DNA of 23,747 nucleotides from Anaerolineaceae bacterium (GTDB lineage Bacteria > Chloroflexota > Anaerolineae > JAAYZQ01): assembly GCA_012514775.1 (NCBI GenBank), contig JAAYZQ010000362.1:1-23747 (forward strand), given 5' to 3'. The notes beneath the pieces are model-generated. The model worked only from the letters and a program-made list of their open reading frames with translations, did no database searches and was not told the origin of the DNA. Numbering within the stretch: position 1 is the stretch's first letter; each line of letters opens with the position of its first letter. Both the position numbers and the translations under genes were made by a program. Positions 1 to 6,625 of the stretch are shown piece after piece.

Positions 1-858
1 CAGGGCCTTGATCAGGGCGTGATTGCCCTCCCGCCCATAGCCCAAAGTCTGCAGGCTGCGATAGAGCTGAAAGATGAGGGCCGAAGCCGGCAGGGGAATG
101 CCCATCTCGTCGGCCGCCTGCAGGATCAGGCGCAGATCCTTCTCCTGGAGGTCGATCATGAACCCGGGGCGCCAGTCGCGGTGAATGATCTGGGGGCCGC
201 GGTTGGTGAGCGTCCAGCTCCCCGCCGCCCCACCCTCCACGGCTTGCAGCGTCTTTTCCAGGTCCAGCCCGCCCGCCTGGGCAAAGAGAAACGCCTCGCC
301 CACGGCCATCATGCTGTTGACCACCAGGATCTGATTGACCAGCTTGACCATCTGCCCCGCGCCGCTGGGGCCCACGTGGATGATGGACTTGCCCATGGCC
401 TCCAGGATGGGCATGGCCCGCTCCACCTGGTCCGCCTCGCCGCCCACCATGATGCTCAGGGTGCCCCGGGCTGCGCCCTCGCTGCCGCCGCTGACAGGCG
501 CGTCCAGCATCGAGACCCCCTGCTCGGCCAGGCGGGCGGCAAAGGCGCGCGTCTGCGACGGGCTGATGGTGCTGCAGTCCACCACCAAGGAGCCCGGCCG
601 CAGGCCCTCGGCCGCTCCGCCGGCGCCGAATAGCACTTCCTCCACGTCGGGCGTGTCGCTGACGCAGATGACCACCACGTCGCTGGCTGCCGCCAGGGCA
701 GCAGGACTCTCGGCCACCGTCGCCCCCTCCTGGCCCAGTGCCTCGGCCTTGGCTGCCGTGCGGTTCCAGACGCCAAGCTCAAAGCCGGCCTTGAGCAGGT
801 TCCGGGCCATGGCCGCCCCCATGATGCCCAATCCGATGAAACCAACCTTCTCGCCCAT
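1..858 (-). CDS. 3-hydroxyisobutyrate dehydrogenase-family NAD(P)-dependent reductase (3' end cut by window)
   Basis: The reading frame is open for 286 codons from the ATG at 858 to base 1 with no stop, so only the last few residues are missing (family members are about 290-300 aa). The N-terminus has the Rossmann motif GFIGLGIMG (residues 6-14). DAPVSGG lies near residues 119-125, and GQMVKLVNQ contains the family's catalytic lysine (about K172) and the following asparagine. The family oxidises or reduces small beta-hydroxyacids such as 3-hydroxyisobutyrate, tartronate semialdehyde or succinic semialdehyde in the cytosol; the exact substrate cannot be read from sequence. The start is supported by an AGGAGGGAG ribosome-binding site just upstream. 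The gene lies 43 bp downstream of the GNAT gene on the same strand, with a palindrome in the gap that may give it separate control. The family call is firm; the substrate is unknown. Confidence 0.9.
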   Translation of the reverse strand, partial: MGEKVGFIGLGIMGAAMARNLLKAGFELGVWNRTAAKAEALGQEGATVAESPAALAAASDVVVICVSDTPDVEEVLFGAGGAAEGLRPGSLVVDCSTISPSQTRAFAARLAEQGVSMLDAPVSGGSEGAARGTLSIMVGGEADQVERAMPILEAMGKSIIHVGPSGAGQMVKLVNQILVVNSMMAVGEAFLFAQAGGLDLEKTLQAVEGGAAGSWTLTNRGPQIIHRDWRPGFMIDLQEKDLRLILQAADEMGIPLPASALIFQLYRSLQTLGYGREGNHALIKAL

Positions 859-874
859 GCAGACTCTCCCTCCT

Positions 875-888
875 ATTGTATATACGAT
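875..888 (-). promoter_or_regulatory. Palindrome AT(T/C)GTATATAC(G/A)AT upstream of the reductase gene
   Basis: A 14-bp sequence, symmetric except for one base pair, sits 16 bp before the start codon of the reductase at 858, just beyond its Shine-Dalgarno sequence. TNGTATACNA-type sites are bound by GntR/FadR-type repressors that often control such oxidoreductases. The core here carries one extra TA step, and no regulator gene is nearby, so an operator role is inference. A TACAAT hexamer overlaps it on the minus strand, but no convincing -35 accompanies that. Confidence 0.35.
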
Positions 889-901
889 ACGTGCAGGAGT
901 C

Positions 902-1768
902 CTAGCGAGCGGGGCGCAGCAGCACCAGCCGGTAGTCTCCCACGTGGCGAAAGCCCAGCGACTCGTACGCCTTCTGGGCCGGCCAGTTCTCCCGCCCCGT
1001 AAAGAGCACCGCCCACTCCACACCCCAGGAGCGCGCGTCCAGCAGCGAGGCTGCTACCGCGGCCCGGGCATAGCCCCGGCTGCGCAGCTCGGGGGGCGTC
1101 CACACCCCGCCGACCTGTACCGCCTCGGCCAGGCTGGCGTTAAAGGCCGTGGTCGACACCGGCCGGCCATCCTCCTCCAGCAGCCAGATCTCGCCGCGGT
1201 TCAGCCCACGCTCGACCGTCTCGCGCGTGTTCTGCCGTAACCGGGGCGTGTCCTCCTCGTGCATCGATTCGACGCGCATGGACACCCGCCAGGCCGTCAT
1301 CAGCTCCAGGTCCTGGGGCTCCATGCGGCGGGCGCTGACCCGGCCCTCGGCCAGGGCGGCCGGCACGACCAGGTCGGCGAGGGCCAGGGTGTAGAGCTTT
1401 TCCTCCTCGTCCCATTGCACGGTCCGCGGGTCGATGCCCAGGACCTGCCAGGCGGCACCCACCTGCTCGGCGGGACCGATGAGGCCCTGAACCCGCCGGC
1501 CGGCGGCCGAAGTGACGGCCTCGACGACCTCCGGCAGGTGGATAGGGGCCTGGAGCACGAGGTTGCCGTTCCAGTAAGAGGCCGCCGCGGCCACAATCTC
1601 GTGGTCCTCGAACGCGGCGGCGTAGGTACCCTCGATGGGCCTACCCTGGTCGCGCAGGCCGGCGGCGCGCATGTTGCCCAGGAGGAACATCGACGATTCG
1701 ACGCGGGGTCGCAAAAAAGCCTCAAGGATGGGCTCGTCCCCGGGCCGCAGGATGCGAATATCTGGCAC
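902..1768 (-). CDS. GNAT-family N-acetyltransferase
   Basis: This is a 288-aa protein whose C-terminal half has the GNAT acetyl-CoA-binding signature RSRGYARAAVAAS, preceded by the GGVWTPPE strand and followed by ENWPAQKAYESLGF, the usual last alpha-beta element. The N-terminal half is an additional domain, as in two-domain GNAT proteins. It should transfer an acyl group from acyl-CoA to an amine; the acceptor is unknown. The start is set at the GTG at 1768, because GGAGG lies 5 nt before it and a promoter lies just upstream; an ATG at 1828 in the same frame would lie upstream of the inferred transcription start. It is transcribed alone or with the reductase gene 43 bp downstream. Confidence 0.85.
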   Translation of the reverse strand: MPDIRILRPGDEPILEAFLRPRVESSMFLLGNMRAAGLRDQGRPIEGTYAAAFEDHEIVAAAASYWNGNLVLQAPIHLPEVVEAVTSAAGRRVQGLIGPAEQVGAAWQVLGIDPRTVQWDEEEKLYTLALADLVVPAALAEGRVSARRMEPQDLELMTAWRVSMRVESMHEEDTPRLRQNTRETVERGLNRGEIWLLEEDGRPVSTTAFNASLAEAVQVGGVWTPPELRSRGYARAAVAASLLDARSWGVEWAVLFTGRENWPAQKAYESLGFRHVGDYRLVLLRPAR

Positions 1769-1799
1769 AATTGCCTCCGTCCCGAATGGCAGTGGCCCT

Positions 1800-1828
1800 A
1801 TCTTACCACAGGTTGGCACCGCGTGCAA
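1800..1828 (-). promoter_or_regulatory. Sigma70-type promoter for the GNAT gene
   Basis: On the minus strand, -35 TTGCAC (1823-1828) and -10 TAAGAT (1800-1805) are separated by 17 bp. Transcription would start near 1793, giving a leader of about 25 nt before the GTG at 1768. Confidence 0.6.
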
Positions 1829-1863
1829 CGCCGCCGAGAGCGAGCAGAGGGCACCGGGGAGTT

Positions 1864-1936
1864 GTCAACGAATACGAAACGAATAAACGAATTCTAACGC
1901 TTCCTTATTCGTTTATTCGTTTCTTTATTCGTTGAC
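1864..1936. repeat. Palindromic dispersed repeat, copy 1
   Basis: This 73-bp element has two arms of about 30 bases that are nearly perfect reverse complements. Each begins at its outer end with GTCAACGAAT and contains short ACGAA(T/A) sub-repeats. The arms are 1864-1893 and about 1905-1936, with a short loop between. A second, shorter copy lies at 20046-20107 with the same outer ends and the shared internal string AAACGAATTCTA. The element lies between the kinase and GNAT genes and includes the stop codon of the kinase. As RNA it would fold into a long hairpin and could end transcription or stabilise the kinase mRNA. It encodes no protein. Confidence 0.8.
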
Positions 1937-3010
1937 AGCATCGCGCGCGGCGGAAACTTCCCAGGTGCGCAGGCCGTGGCGGCTGAGGGCCGTGGGGACG
2001 TGGCGGTAGAGGGGCTTCTCGGCCTCGATCTCGCGGATCATGGCCCGCCTCGCCCCGGCGGAGGGGCCGGCCAGGAGGGTGACCGAGCCGCCCTCTCCGC
2101 CGGCGCCGTTGACCTTCCAGCCCAGGGCGCCGTGGGCGCGGGCGACGTCGATGACCCGCCGGGCGTCGGCGCCCACCAGGTCGGGGTGCAGGCGCCGCTG
2201 CGCCTCGGTGTTCTCGACCATGATCCGGCCCAGGGCGACGAAATCGCCGGCCTGGAGGGCGTCGCGGGAGGGCTCGGCCAGGCGCCGCAGATCCTCCAGG
2301 ACCTGGACGTCGGGGCCGGCGTCCTCCAGGCCGCGGATCACCCGCTCGTGCACATTGGAAGAGTGGTGGGTACGTCCCAGGTAGACGAGGACCAGCCGCC
2401 TCTCCAGCTCCCACCACAGGTCGTCGGGCAGCCGGAGCTGGCTGACCGTGGCCCGCGGATAGTCGTACATGTCGATGAGGTTGATGCCGCCAAAGGCCGA
2501 GCAGAGCTGGTCCTGGATGCCGCACTGCTGGCCCAGCATCTCGACCTCGACGGCCTGGGCCGTGTAGGCCACCTCGTAGGGCGACAAGCGGCCGGGCGTC
2601 AGACAGTCCAGGGCGCCGACGAGGGCCACGGTCACGGCCGCGGAGGTGCCCGTTGAGGCGCCGGAGGGAGCCTCCGAGTAGATGGTCACGCGGATGGCAA
2701 GGTCGTCGGGCACGCCCATGCGCTGCACGGTGGCCTGGAGCAGCGGGTGCGGGCCGTCGAGGGCCGCGCCGGGCTCGGGCTCCAGGTCAAAGCAATCGCC
2801 ATAGTTCTCGGCACAGATGGTGACCTGCCGCCCGCGGCTCTCCCGGGCCAGGACCTCGAGCTGGACCTCGGCATAGGGCGAGACGCCGATGTTGAACACC
2901 TTGCCGTGGCGGGCAAACCAGGTGTCGGTCCAGCCTCCGTTGTCGCAGACGCGGATTGGGGCCACGCTGTTGACGATGCGCCGGCTGCCCGCCGCTCCCC
3001 CGTCGCTCAC
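1925..3010 (-). CDS. GHMP-family sugar kinase (heptose-7-phosphate kinase / fucokinase-like)
   Basis: This is a 361-aa GHMP kinase. Motif 1 is VAPIRVCDNGGWTDT (about residues 16-30). The ATP-binding motif 2 is EAPSGASTGTSAAVTVA (about 109-125). The C-terminal glycine-rich motif 3 is KVNGAGGEGGSVTLL (about 298-312). The GGWTDT variant of motif 1 is typical of kinases acting on D-glycero-D-manno-heptose 7-phosphate (HddA) or L-fucose, so it probably phosphorylates a sugar destined for nucleotide activation. The start is GTG at 3010 with a GGGGGTGA purine stretch upstream; a GTG out of frame at 3017 is less likely. The last residues (VNE) and the TAA stop come from the palindromic repeat at 1864-1936, so the C-terminus may have been altered by that element. 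It has its own promoter and no obvious pathway partner nearby. Confidence 0.85.
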   Translation of the reverse strand: MSDGGAAGSRRIVNSVAPIRVCDNGGWTDTWFARHGKVFNIGVSPYAEVQLEVLARESRGRQVTICAENYGDCFDLEPEPGAALDGPHPLLQATVQRMGVPDDLAIRVTIYSEAPSGASTGTSAAVTVALVGALDCLTPGRLSPYEVAYTAQAVEVEMLGQQCGIQDQLCSAFGGINLIDMYDYPRATVSQLRLPDDLWWELERRLVLVYLGRTHHSSNVHERVIRGLEDAGPDVQVLEDLRRLAEPSRDALQAGDFVALGRIMVENTEAQRRLHPDLVGADARRVIDVARAHGALGWKVNGAGGEGGSVTLLAGPSAGARRAMIREIEAEKPLYRHVPTALSRHGLRTWEVSAARDAVNE

Positions 3011-3065
3011 CGCTCACCCCCGGGTTGGGTTCTCCCCGCTCTCCCTCAGAGGCAGGGGTGCGCCC

Positions 3066-3093
3066 AGTATAGCACAGAGTCTGGAATTGGCAA
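3066..3093 (-). promoter_or_regulatory. Promoter for the GHMP kinase gene
   Basis: On the minus strand, -35 TTGCCA (3088-3093) and -10 TATACT (3066-3071) are separated by 16 bp, in the gap between the primase stop and the kinase start. Confidence 0.55.
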
Positions 3094-3119
3094 GCCGGAA
3101 ACCGGGGAGCGGGCGGCGT

Positions 3120-4253
3120 TCAGGCGTCGCTCAGCGCCCGGGCCCAGATCTTGTGCCCATCGGGCGCCTGGGCCAGGTCGCCCACGTCCTTGTACTCCTC
3201 GGGCCAGCGCAGGCGCACCGCCTGCCCTGGAAAGTGGGCCATCAGCTCGGCGGCGGCGGCCTCGCCGGCGTCGTCCTGGTCGGTGGCCACCAACAGCCGG
3301 TCATCGGGGCCGACGTGCGCCAGCCAGCGCCGCTTGAACTGGGTGCCCAGGAGCGCCAGCAGCTCGAACTGGCGCCAGTAGCCCCACTCGTGGAGCAGCA
3401 ACAGGTCAAAGGGGCCCTCCACGACGATGATGCCCTGCGAGCGGCGCGGCCGGCCCCTGCCGGTCAGCGGCTCCTTGGGCAGCGCCAGGCCGAGATACTT
3501 GGGCCGCTGTGCCTCCCGCGTGGCCCGGCCAATGAGATAGACCGTCTCCCAGCCGCGCATGACGGGAACGACGAGGCGCTGGCTCAGGTGCTCCCAGACG
3601 TCGTCGCCGGACGTGTCCCCGTTCGCCCCATCCTCGCCGGAAAGCCGGTCGTGGAGCAAGCCCAGGCACCTGGCGCGCTCCAGGTCCAGGTGCCGCCAGG
3701 CCAGGTAGCGGGCCAGGCGCCGGCCCGTGGCGTAGCCCAGGTGATAGGTCTGCGCCGTCCCCAGCGAGATGCCCCGCGCCTGGAGGGCACGGCGCATGGC
3801 CGCGTTGGTCATCAGCGACTGGTAATAGATCTCGGACGCGGCGTTGAGGATGGCCCGGTCCTCACAGGTCAGCTCCGGCTCCGCCTCGCTCTGGCGCGGC
3901 ACGGCGACGGGCAGGGGCGATTGCCAGCCCCGCCCGGCGGTGGCCCCGGCGGGCGGGCCGCCCAACAGCTCCAGGGCGCGGCGAAAGTCCACGCCCTCCG
4001 CCTCTCGCAGCAGGTCGACGACGTCTCCCCCGCGGCGGCAGGCGCCAAAACAGTACCACGACTGGGAGTCGGGCCAGACGTTAAAGCTGGGCCGGGTGTC
4101 GTCGTGGAACGGGCACAGGCCCACCCAGCGCTCGCCCACGCGGCGCAGCGAGGGCACGTAGCGAGCCGCCAGGTCCTCGATGCGCACGCCTGCCTTCAGG
4201 CTGTCAATCTCTAGCCTGGACAGCGTGCCGCTGCCACTTCCGTCAGCACGCAA
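3120..4253 (-). CDS. Short DnaG-type primase (CHC2 zinc finger plus TOPRIM)
   Basis: The protein is about 377 aa from a TTG start. Near its N-terminus is a CHC2 zinc finger, with C47-P-F-H50 and a second pair C68 and C72 in YCFGAC; the second pair has one extra residue compared with the usual CFGC. A TOPRIM catalytic core follows, with IIVVEGPFDLL (conserved Glu) and LLVATDQDDAG (the acidic D-x-D pair). These are the parts that make RNA primers in DnaG. It stops soon after TOPRIM, so the helicase-binding C-terminal domain of full DnaG (about 600 aa) is absent. The TTG at 4253 was chosen because AAAGGAA lies 8 nt before it; the upstream in-frame ATG at 4466 lies beyond the promoter. A LexA-like box covers the transcription start. 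It may be an accessory or repair primase or a phage-derived copy rather than the replicative one. Confidence 0.85.
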   Translation of the reverse strand: MRADGSGSGTLSRLEIDSLKAGVRIEDLAARYVPSLRRVGERWVGLCPFHDDTRPSFNVWPDSQSWYCFGACRRGGDVVDLLREAEGVDFRRALELLGGPPAGATAGRGWQSPLPVAVPRQSEAEPELTCEDRAILNAASEIYYQSLMTNAAMRRALQARGISLGTAQTYHLGYATGRRLARYLAWRHLDLERARCLGLLHDRLSGEDGANGDTSGDDVWEHLSQRLVVPVMRGWETVYLIGRATREAQRPKYLGLALPKEPLTGRGRPRRSQGIIVVEGPFDLLLLHEWGYWRQFELLALLGTQFKRRWLAHVGPDDRLLVATDQDDAGEAAAAELMAHFPGQAVRLRWPEEYKDVGDLAQAPDGHKIWARALSDA

Positions 4254-4273
4254 TCCCCACTTCCTTTCGCCGG

Positions 4274-4292
4274 GGGCCAGGTAGCCTGGCCC
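4274..4292 (-). other. Hairpin in the primase mRNA leader
   Basis: GGGCCAGG-TAG-CCTGGCCC is a perfect 8-bp stem with a 3-nt loop. It lies between the LexA-like box and the ribosome-binding site of the primase gene, so it would form in the 5' leader about 10 nt upstream of the Shine-Dalgarno sequence. It could affect mRNA stability or translation. No known riboswitch is recognised. Confidence 0.5.
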
Positions 4293-4297
4293 GAATC

Positions 4298-4309
4298 GAA
4301 CATTTGTTC
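4298..4309 (-). promoter_or_regulatory. LexA (SOS) box over the primase transcription start
   Basis: Read on the minus strand the site is aGAACaaatGTTCg. It matches the Gram-positive-type LexA/DinR consensus CGAACRNRYGTTCG in the GAAC and GTTC arms and in all four central positions; only the first outer base differs. It begins 7 bp downstream of the -10 hexamer of the primase promoter, so a bound repressor would cover the start point. The match is seen in the sequence; LexA regulation is inferred. Confidence 0.65.
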
Positions 4310-4316
4310 TAATGCC

Positions 4317-4345
4317 ATTATACACCAAAACCCGTGGGAATGCAA
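4317..4345 (-). promoter_or_regulatory. Primase gene promoter
   Basis: On the minus strand, -35 TTGCAT (4340-4345), a 17-bp spacer and a perfect -10 TATAAT (4317-4322). The expected start is near 4310, inside or beside the LexA-like box. Confidence 0.75.
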
Positions 4346-4349
4346 GGGT

Positions 4350-4379
4350 TTGACAGCCTGCCGGTTCCTGGGCTATAAT
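4350..4379 (+). promoter_or_regulatory. pta promoter, back to back with the primase promoter
   Basis: -35 TTGACA (4350-4355), an 18-bp spacer and -10 TATAAT (4374-4379). Both hexamers are perfect. The expected start is near 4387, giving a leader of about 100 nt before the GTG at 4488. The divergent -35 elements are only 4 bp apart. Confidence 0.8.
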
Positions 4380-4487
4380 CTCGATGGGCCTCGGGGCCGG
4401 CCCTGGTACAGTGCCGTATCCCCTGCCCCTGTCATTGCCGTGTTGCATCGCCAGCCCCGAGGGCACATCAGAAAGGGGAGGTGCCAG

Positions 4488-6584
4488 GTGACAGACGCCC
4501 TGTACATCGCCACCATCGACCGCTATTCGGGCAAGTCCCTCGTGTCGCTGGGCGTAACCGAGCTACTGCTGCGCAAGACCAACAGAGTCGGCATCTTTCG
4601 CCCGGTGATCGGGACGCAGACGGACGGCGAGCGGGACAAGAACATCGACCTGCTTTTGCGCCATTTTGACCTGCACCAGGACTACGAGGATACCTATGGC
4701 ATGCCCATGCGCGAAGCCGAGGAGCTCATCGGCCAGGAGCGCTACGATCAGGTCCTGGACCGGATCATTGCCAGGTACAAGGCCCTGGAAGAGTGCTGCG
4801 ATTTCATCCTGTGCATCGGCTCGGACCTGGTCAGCGCCACGGCGGCCCTCGAATTCGACTTTAACGCCGACGTGGCCAAGAACCTGGGCGCCCCGGTCCT
4901 GCTGGTCGGCAGCGGCGTGGATCGGGACGTGGCGGGCATCGTCAGCACCGCCCACACCACCGTCAACGCCTACCAGGCACGCGGGGCGCAGGTGCTGGGC
5001 ATGGTCGTCAACCGCGTGGCGATGGACCACCTGGAAGAGCTGCGGGGCGCCCTCAAGGGGGAGCTAAAGGACGAGGACGTGATCGTGGCCGCCATCCCCG
5101 CCCACGAGGTCCTGGCCAGCCCCACCATGAAAGAGGTGGCGGAGCAGTTGTCGGGCGAGATCCTCTTTGGCGGCGAGCACCTGGACACACTGGCCCACGA
5201 TTACCTGGTCATCGCCATGCGGTTGGACAACTACCTGGGCCGCCTGACCGAGAACGCGCTGCTCATCACCCCCGGCGACCGCAGCGACGTCATCCTCAGC
5301 GCCCTGCAAGCACACCAGTCGAACCGCTATCCGAAGGTGGCGGGCATCGTCCTGAGCGGGGGCATCAAGCCTGCCCCGGCCATCAGCCGGCTGTTGGAGG
5401 GCCTGGCAATCCCGGTGCCCATCCTGTCGGTGCCCACCGATACCTTTGGCACGGCAACCCGGGCGAGCAGCCTCCGCTCGTACATCACCGCCGACAACCG
5501 GCCCAAGATCGACCTGAGCCTGGAGCTGTTCGAGGAGTTCGTGGACACCGCCGAGCTCGAGGCGCGCATCAGCAGCATCGAGCCCCGGGGGATGACCCCC
5601 CGTATGTTCCTGTACTATATCGTGCAGCGCGCCAAGGCGAAAAAACAGCACATCGTCATGCCCGAGGGCAATGACGAGCGCATACTGCGGGCGGCCGACG
5701 CTCTCCTCAACCGCGACATCGTCGACCTGACGCTCCTCGGCCAGCCCCGGGAGGTGCGGGACATGATCCACGAGCTCGGCCTGGACATCGACCTGGAGCG
5801 GGTGCCCATCATCTGGCCCGACGAATCGGAGCAGTTCGACGAGTACGCCGAGACGCTCCTGGAGCTGCGGCGGCACAAGGGCATGAACCTGGACGCGGCC
5901 CGCGACCTGATGCGCGACGTCTCTTACTATGGCACGATGATGGTCTACAAGGGCGCCGCCGACGGCATGGTCTCGGGCGCGGCCCACACCACCCAACACA
6001 CCATCCTGCCGGCCCTGCAGTTCATCAAGGCCAAGCCCGGCTTTACCGTGGTATCGTCGGTGTTCTTCATGTGCCTGGACGACGAGGTGCTGGTCTATGG
6101 CGACTGCGCCGTGAACCCCAACCCGACGGCCGAGCAGCTCGCCGAGATCGCCCTGTCGTCGGCCGACACGGCTCAAACCTTTGGCATCGAGCCGCGGGTG
6201 GCCATGCTGTCCTACTCGTCGGGCGAAAGCGGGGTGGGCGAAGACGTGGAGCGCGTTCGCACCGCAACCCAGATCGCCCGGGAGCGCCGGCCCGACCTGC
6301 AGATCGTGGGACCCATCCAGTACGACGCCGCCGTGGACGCCAGCGTGGCGGCGAAAAAGATGCCCGGCTCCGACGTGGCCGGCCGGGCGACGGTCTTTGT
6401 CTTTCCGGACCTCAACACGGGCAACAACACCTACAAGGCCGTGCAGCGCGAGACCGGGGCCATTGCCATCGGCCCCGTCCTGCAGGGGCTCAAGAAGCCC
6501 ATCAACGACCTGAGCCGGGGAGCCACAGTTGAGGACGTCATCAACACGGTGGCCATTACGGCCATCCAGGCGCAGAACGTTTAA
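4488..6584 (+). CDS. pta: Phosphate acetyltransferase
   Basis: This 698-aa protein has the three-domain layout of long-form Pta (E. coli Pta is 714 aa). First comes an N-terminal P-loop-like domain (ATIDRYSGKSLVSLG, about residues 6-20), then a DRTGG regulatory domain around 210-325, and the C-terminal PTA_PTB catalytic domain from about 365 to the end. Conserved catalytic-domain strings include IVMPEGNDERILRAAD, GMVSGAAHTT, VYGDCAVNPNP, FPDLNTGN and GPVLQGLKKPINDLSRG. It interconverts acetyl-CoA plus phosphate with acetyl phosphate plus CoA, linking central metabolism to acetate. The GTG start is set by GGGGAGG 6 nt upstream. No acetate kinase gene is adjacent. The M16 peptidase gene follows 41 bp later and is probably co-transcribed. 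Confidence 0.95.
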   Translation: MTDALYIATIDRYSGKSLVSLGVTELLLRKTNRVGIFRPVIGTQTDGERDKNIDLLLRHFDLHQDYEDTYGMPMREAEELIGQERYDQVLDRIIARYKALEECCDFILCIGSDLVSATAALEFDFNADVAKNLGAPVLLVGSGVDRDVAGIVSTAHTTVNAYQARGAQVLGMVVNRVAMDHLEELRGALKGELKDEDVIVAAIPAHEVLASPTMKEVAEQLSGEILFGGEHLDTLAHDYLVIAMRLDNYLGRLTENALLITPGDRSDVILSALQAHQSNRYPKVAGIVLSGGIKPAPAISRLLEGLAIPVPILSVPTDTFGTATRASSLRSYITADNRPKIDLSLELFEEFVDTAELEARISSIEPRGMTPRMFLYYIVQRAKAKKQHIVMPEGNDERILRAADALLNRDIVDLTLLGQPREVRDMIHELGLDIDLERVPIIWPDESEQFDEYAETLLELRRHKGMNLDAARDLMRDVSYYGTMMVYKGAADGMVSGAAHTTQHTILPALQFIKAKPGFTVVSSVFFMCLDDEVLVYGDCAVNPNPTAEQLAEIALSSADTAQTFGIEPRVAMLSYSSGESGVGEDVERVRTATQIARERRPDLQIVGPIQYDAAVDASVAAKKMPGSDVAGRATVFVFPDLNTGNNTYKAVQRETGAIAIGPVLQGLKKPINDLSRGATVEDVINTVAITAIQAQNV

Positions 6585-6593
6585 CTGCGACGG

Positions 6594-6612
6594 CCCGGCG
6601 ATGCCTGCCGGG
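6594..6612 (+). other. Small hairpin between pta and the peptidase gene
   Basis: CCCGGC and GCCGGG (6594-6599 and 6607-6612) form a 6-bp stem with a 7-nt loop just after the pta stop. No T-tract follows, so it is more likely an mRNA processing or stability element than a terminator. Confidence 0.3.
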
Positions 6613-6625
6613 AACGAGGTGAGAG

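Noticed and set aside
1905..2525. Alternative minus-strand frame across the repeat and the kinase gene
   Set aside because: It overlaps the kinase in another frame and has an arginine/glycine/proline-rich shadow composition.
4254..4466. N-terminal extension of the primase to an ATG at 4466
   Set aside because: The extension crosses the primase promoter, the LexA-like box and the divergent pta promoter; the TTG at 4253 has a good ribosome-binding site downstream of them.
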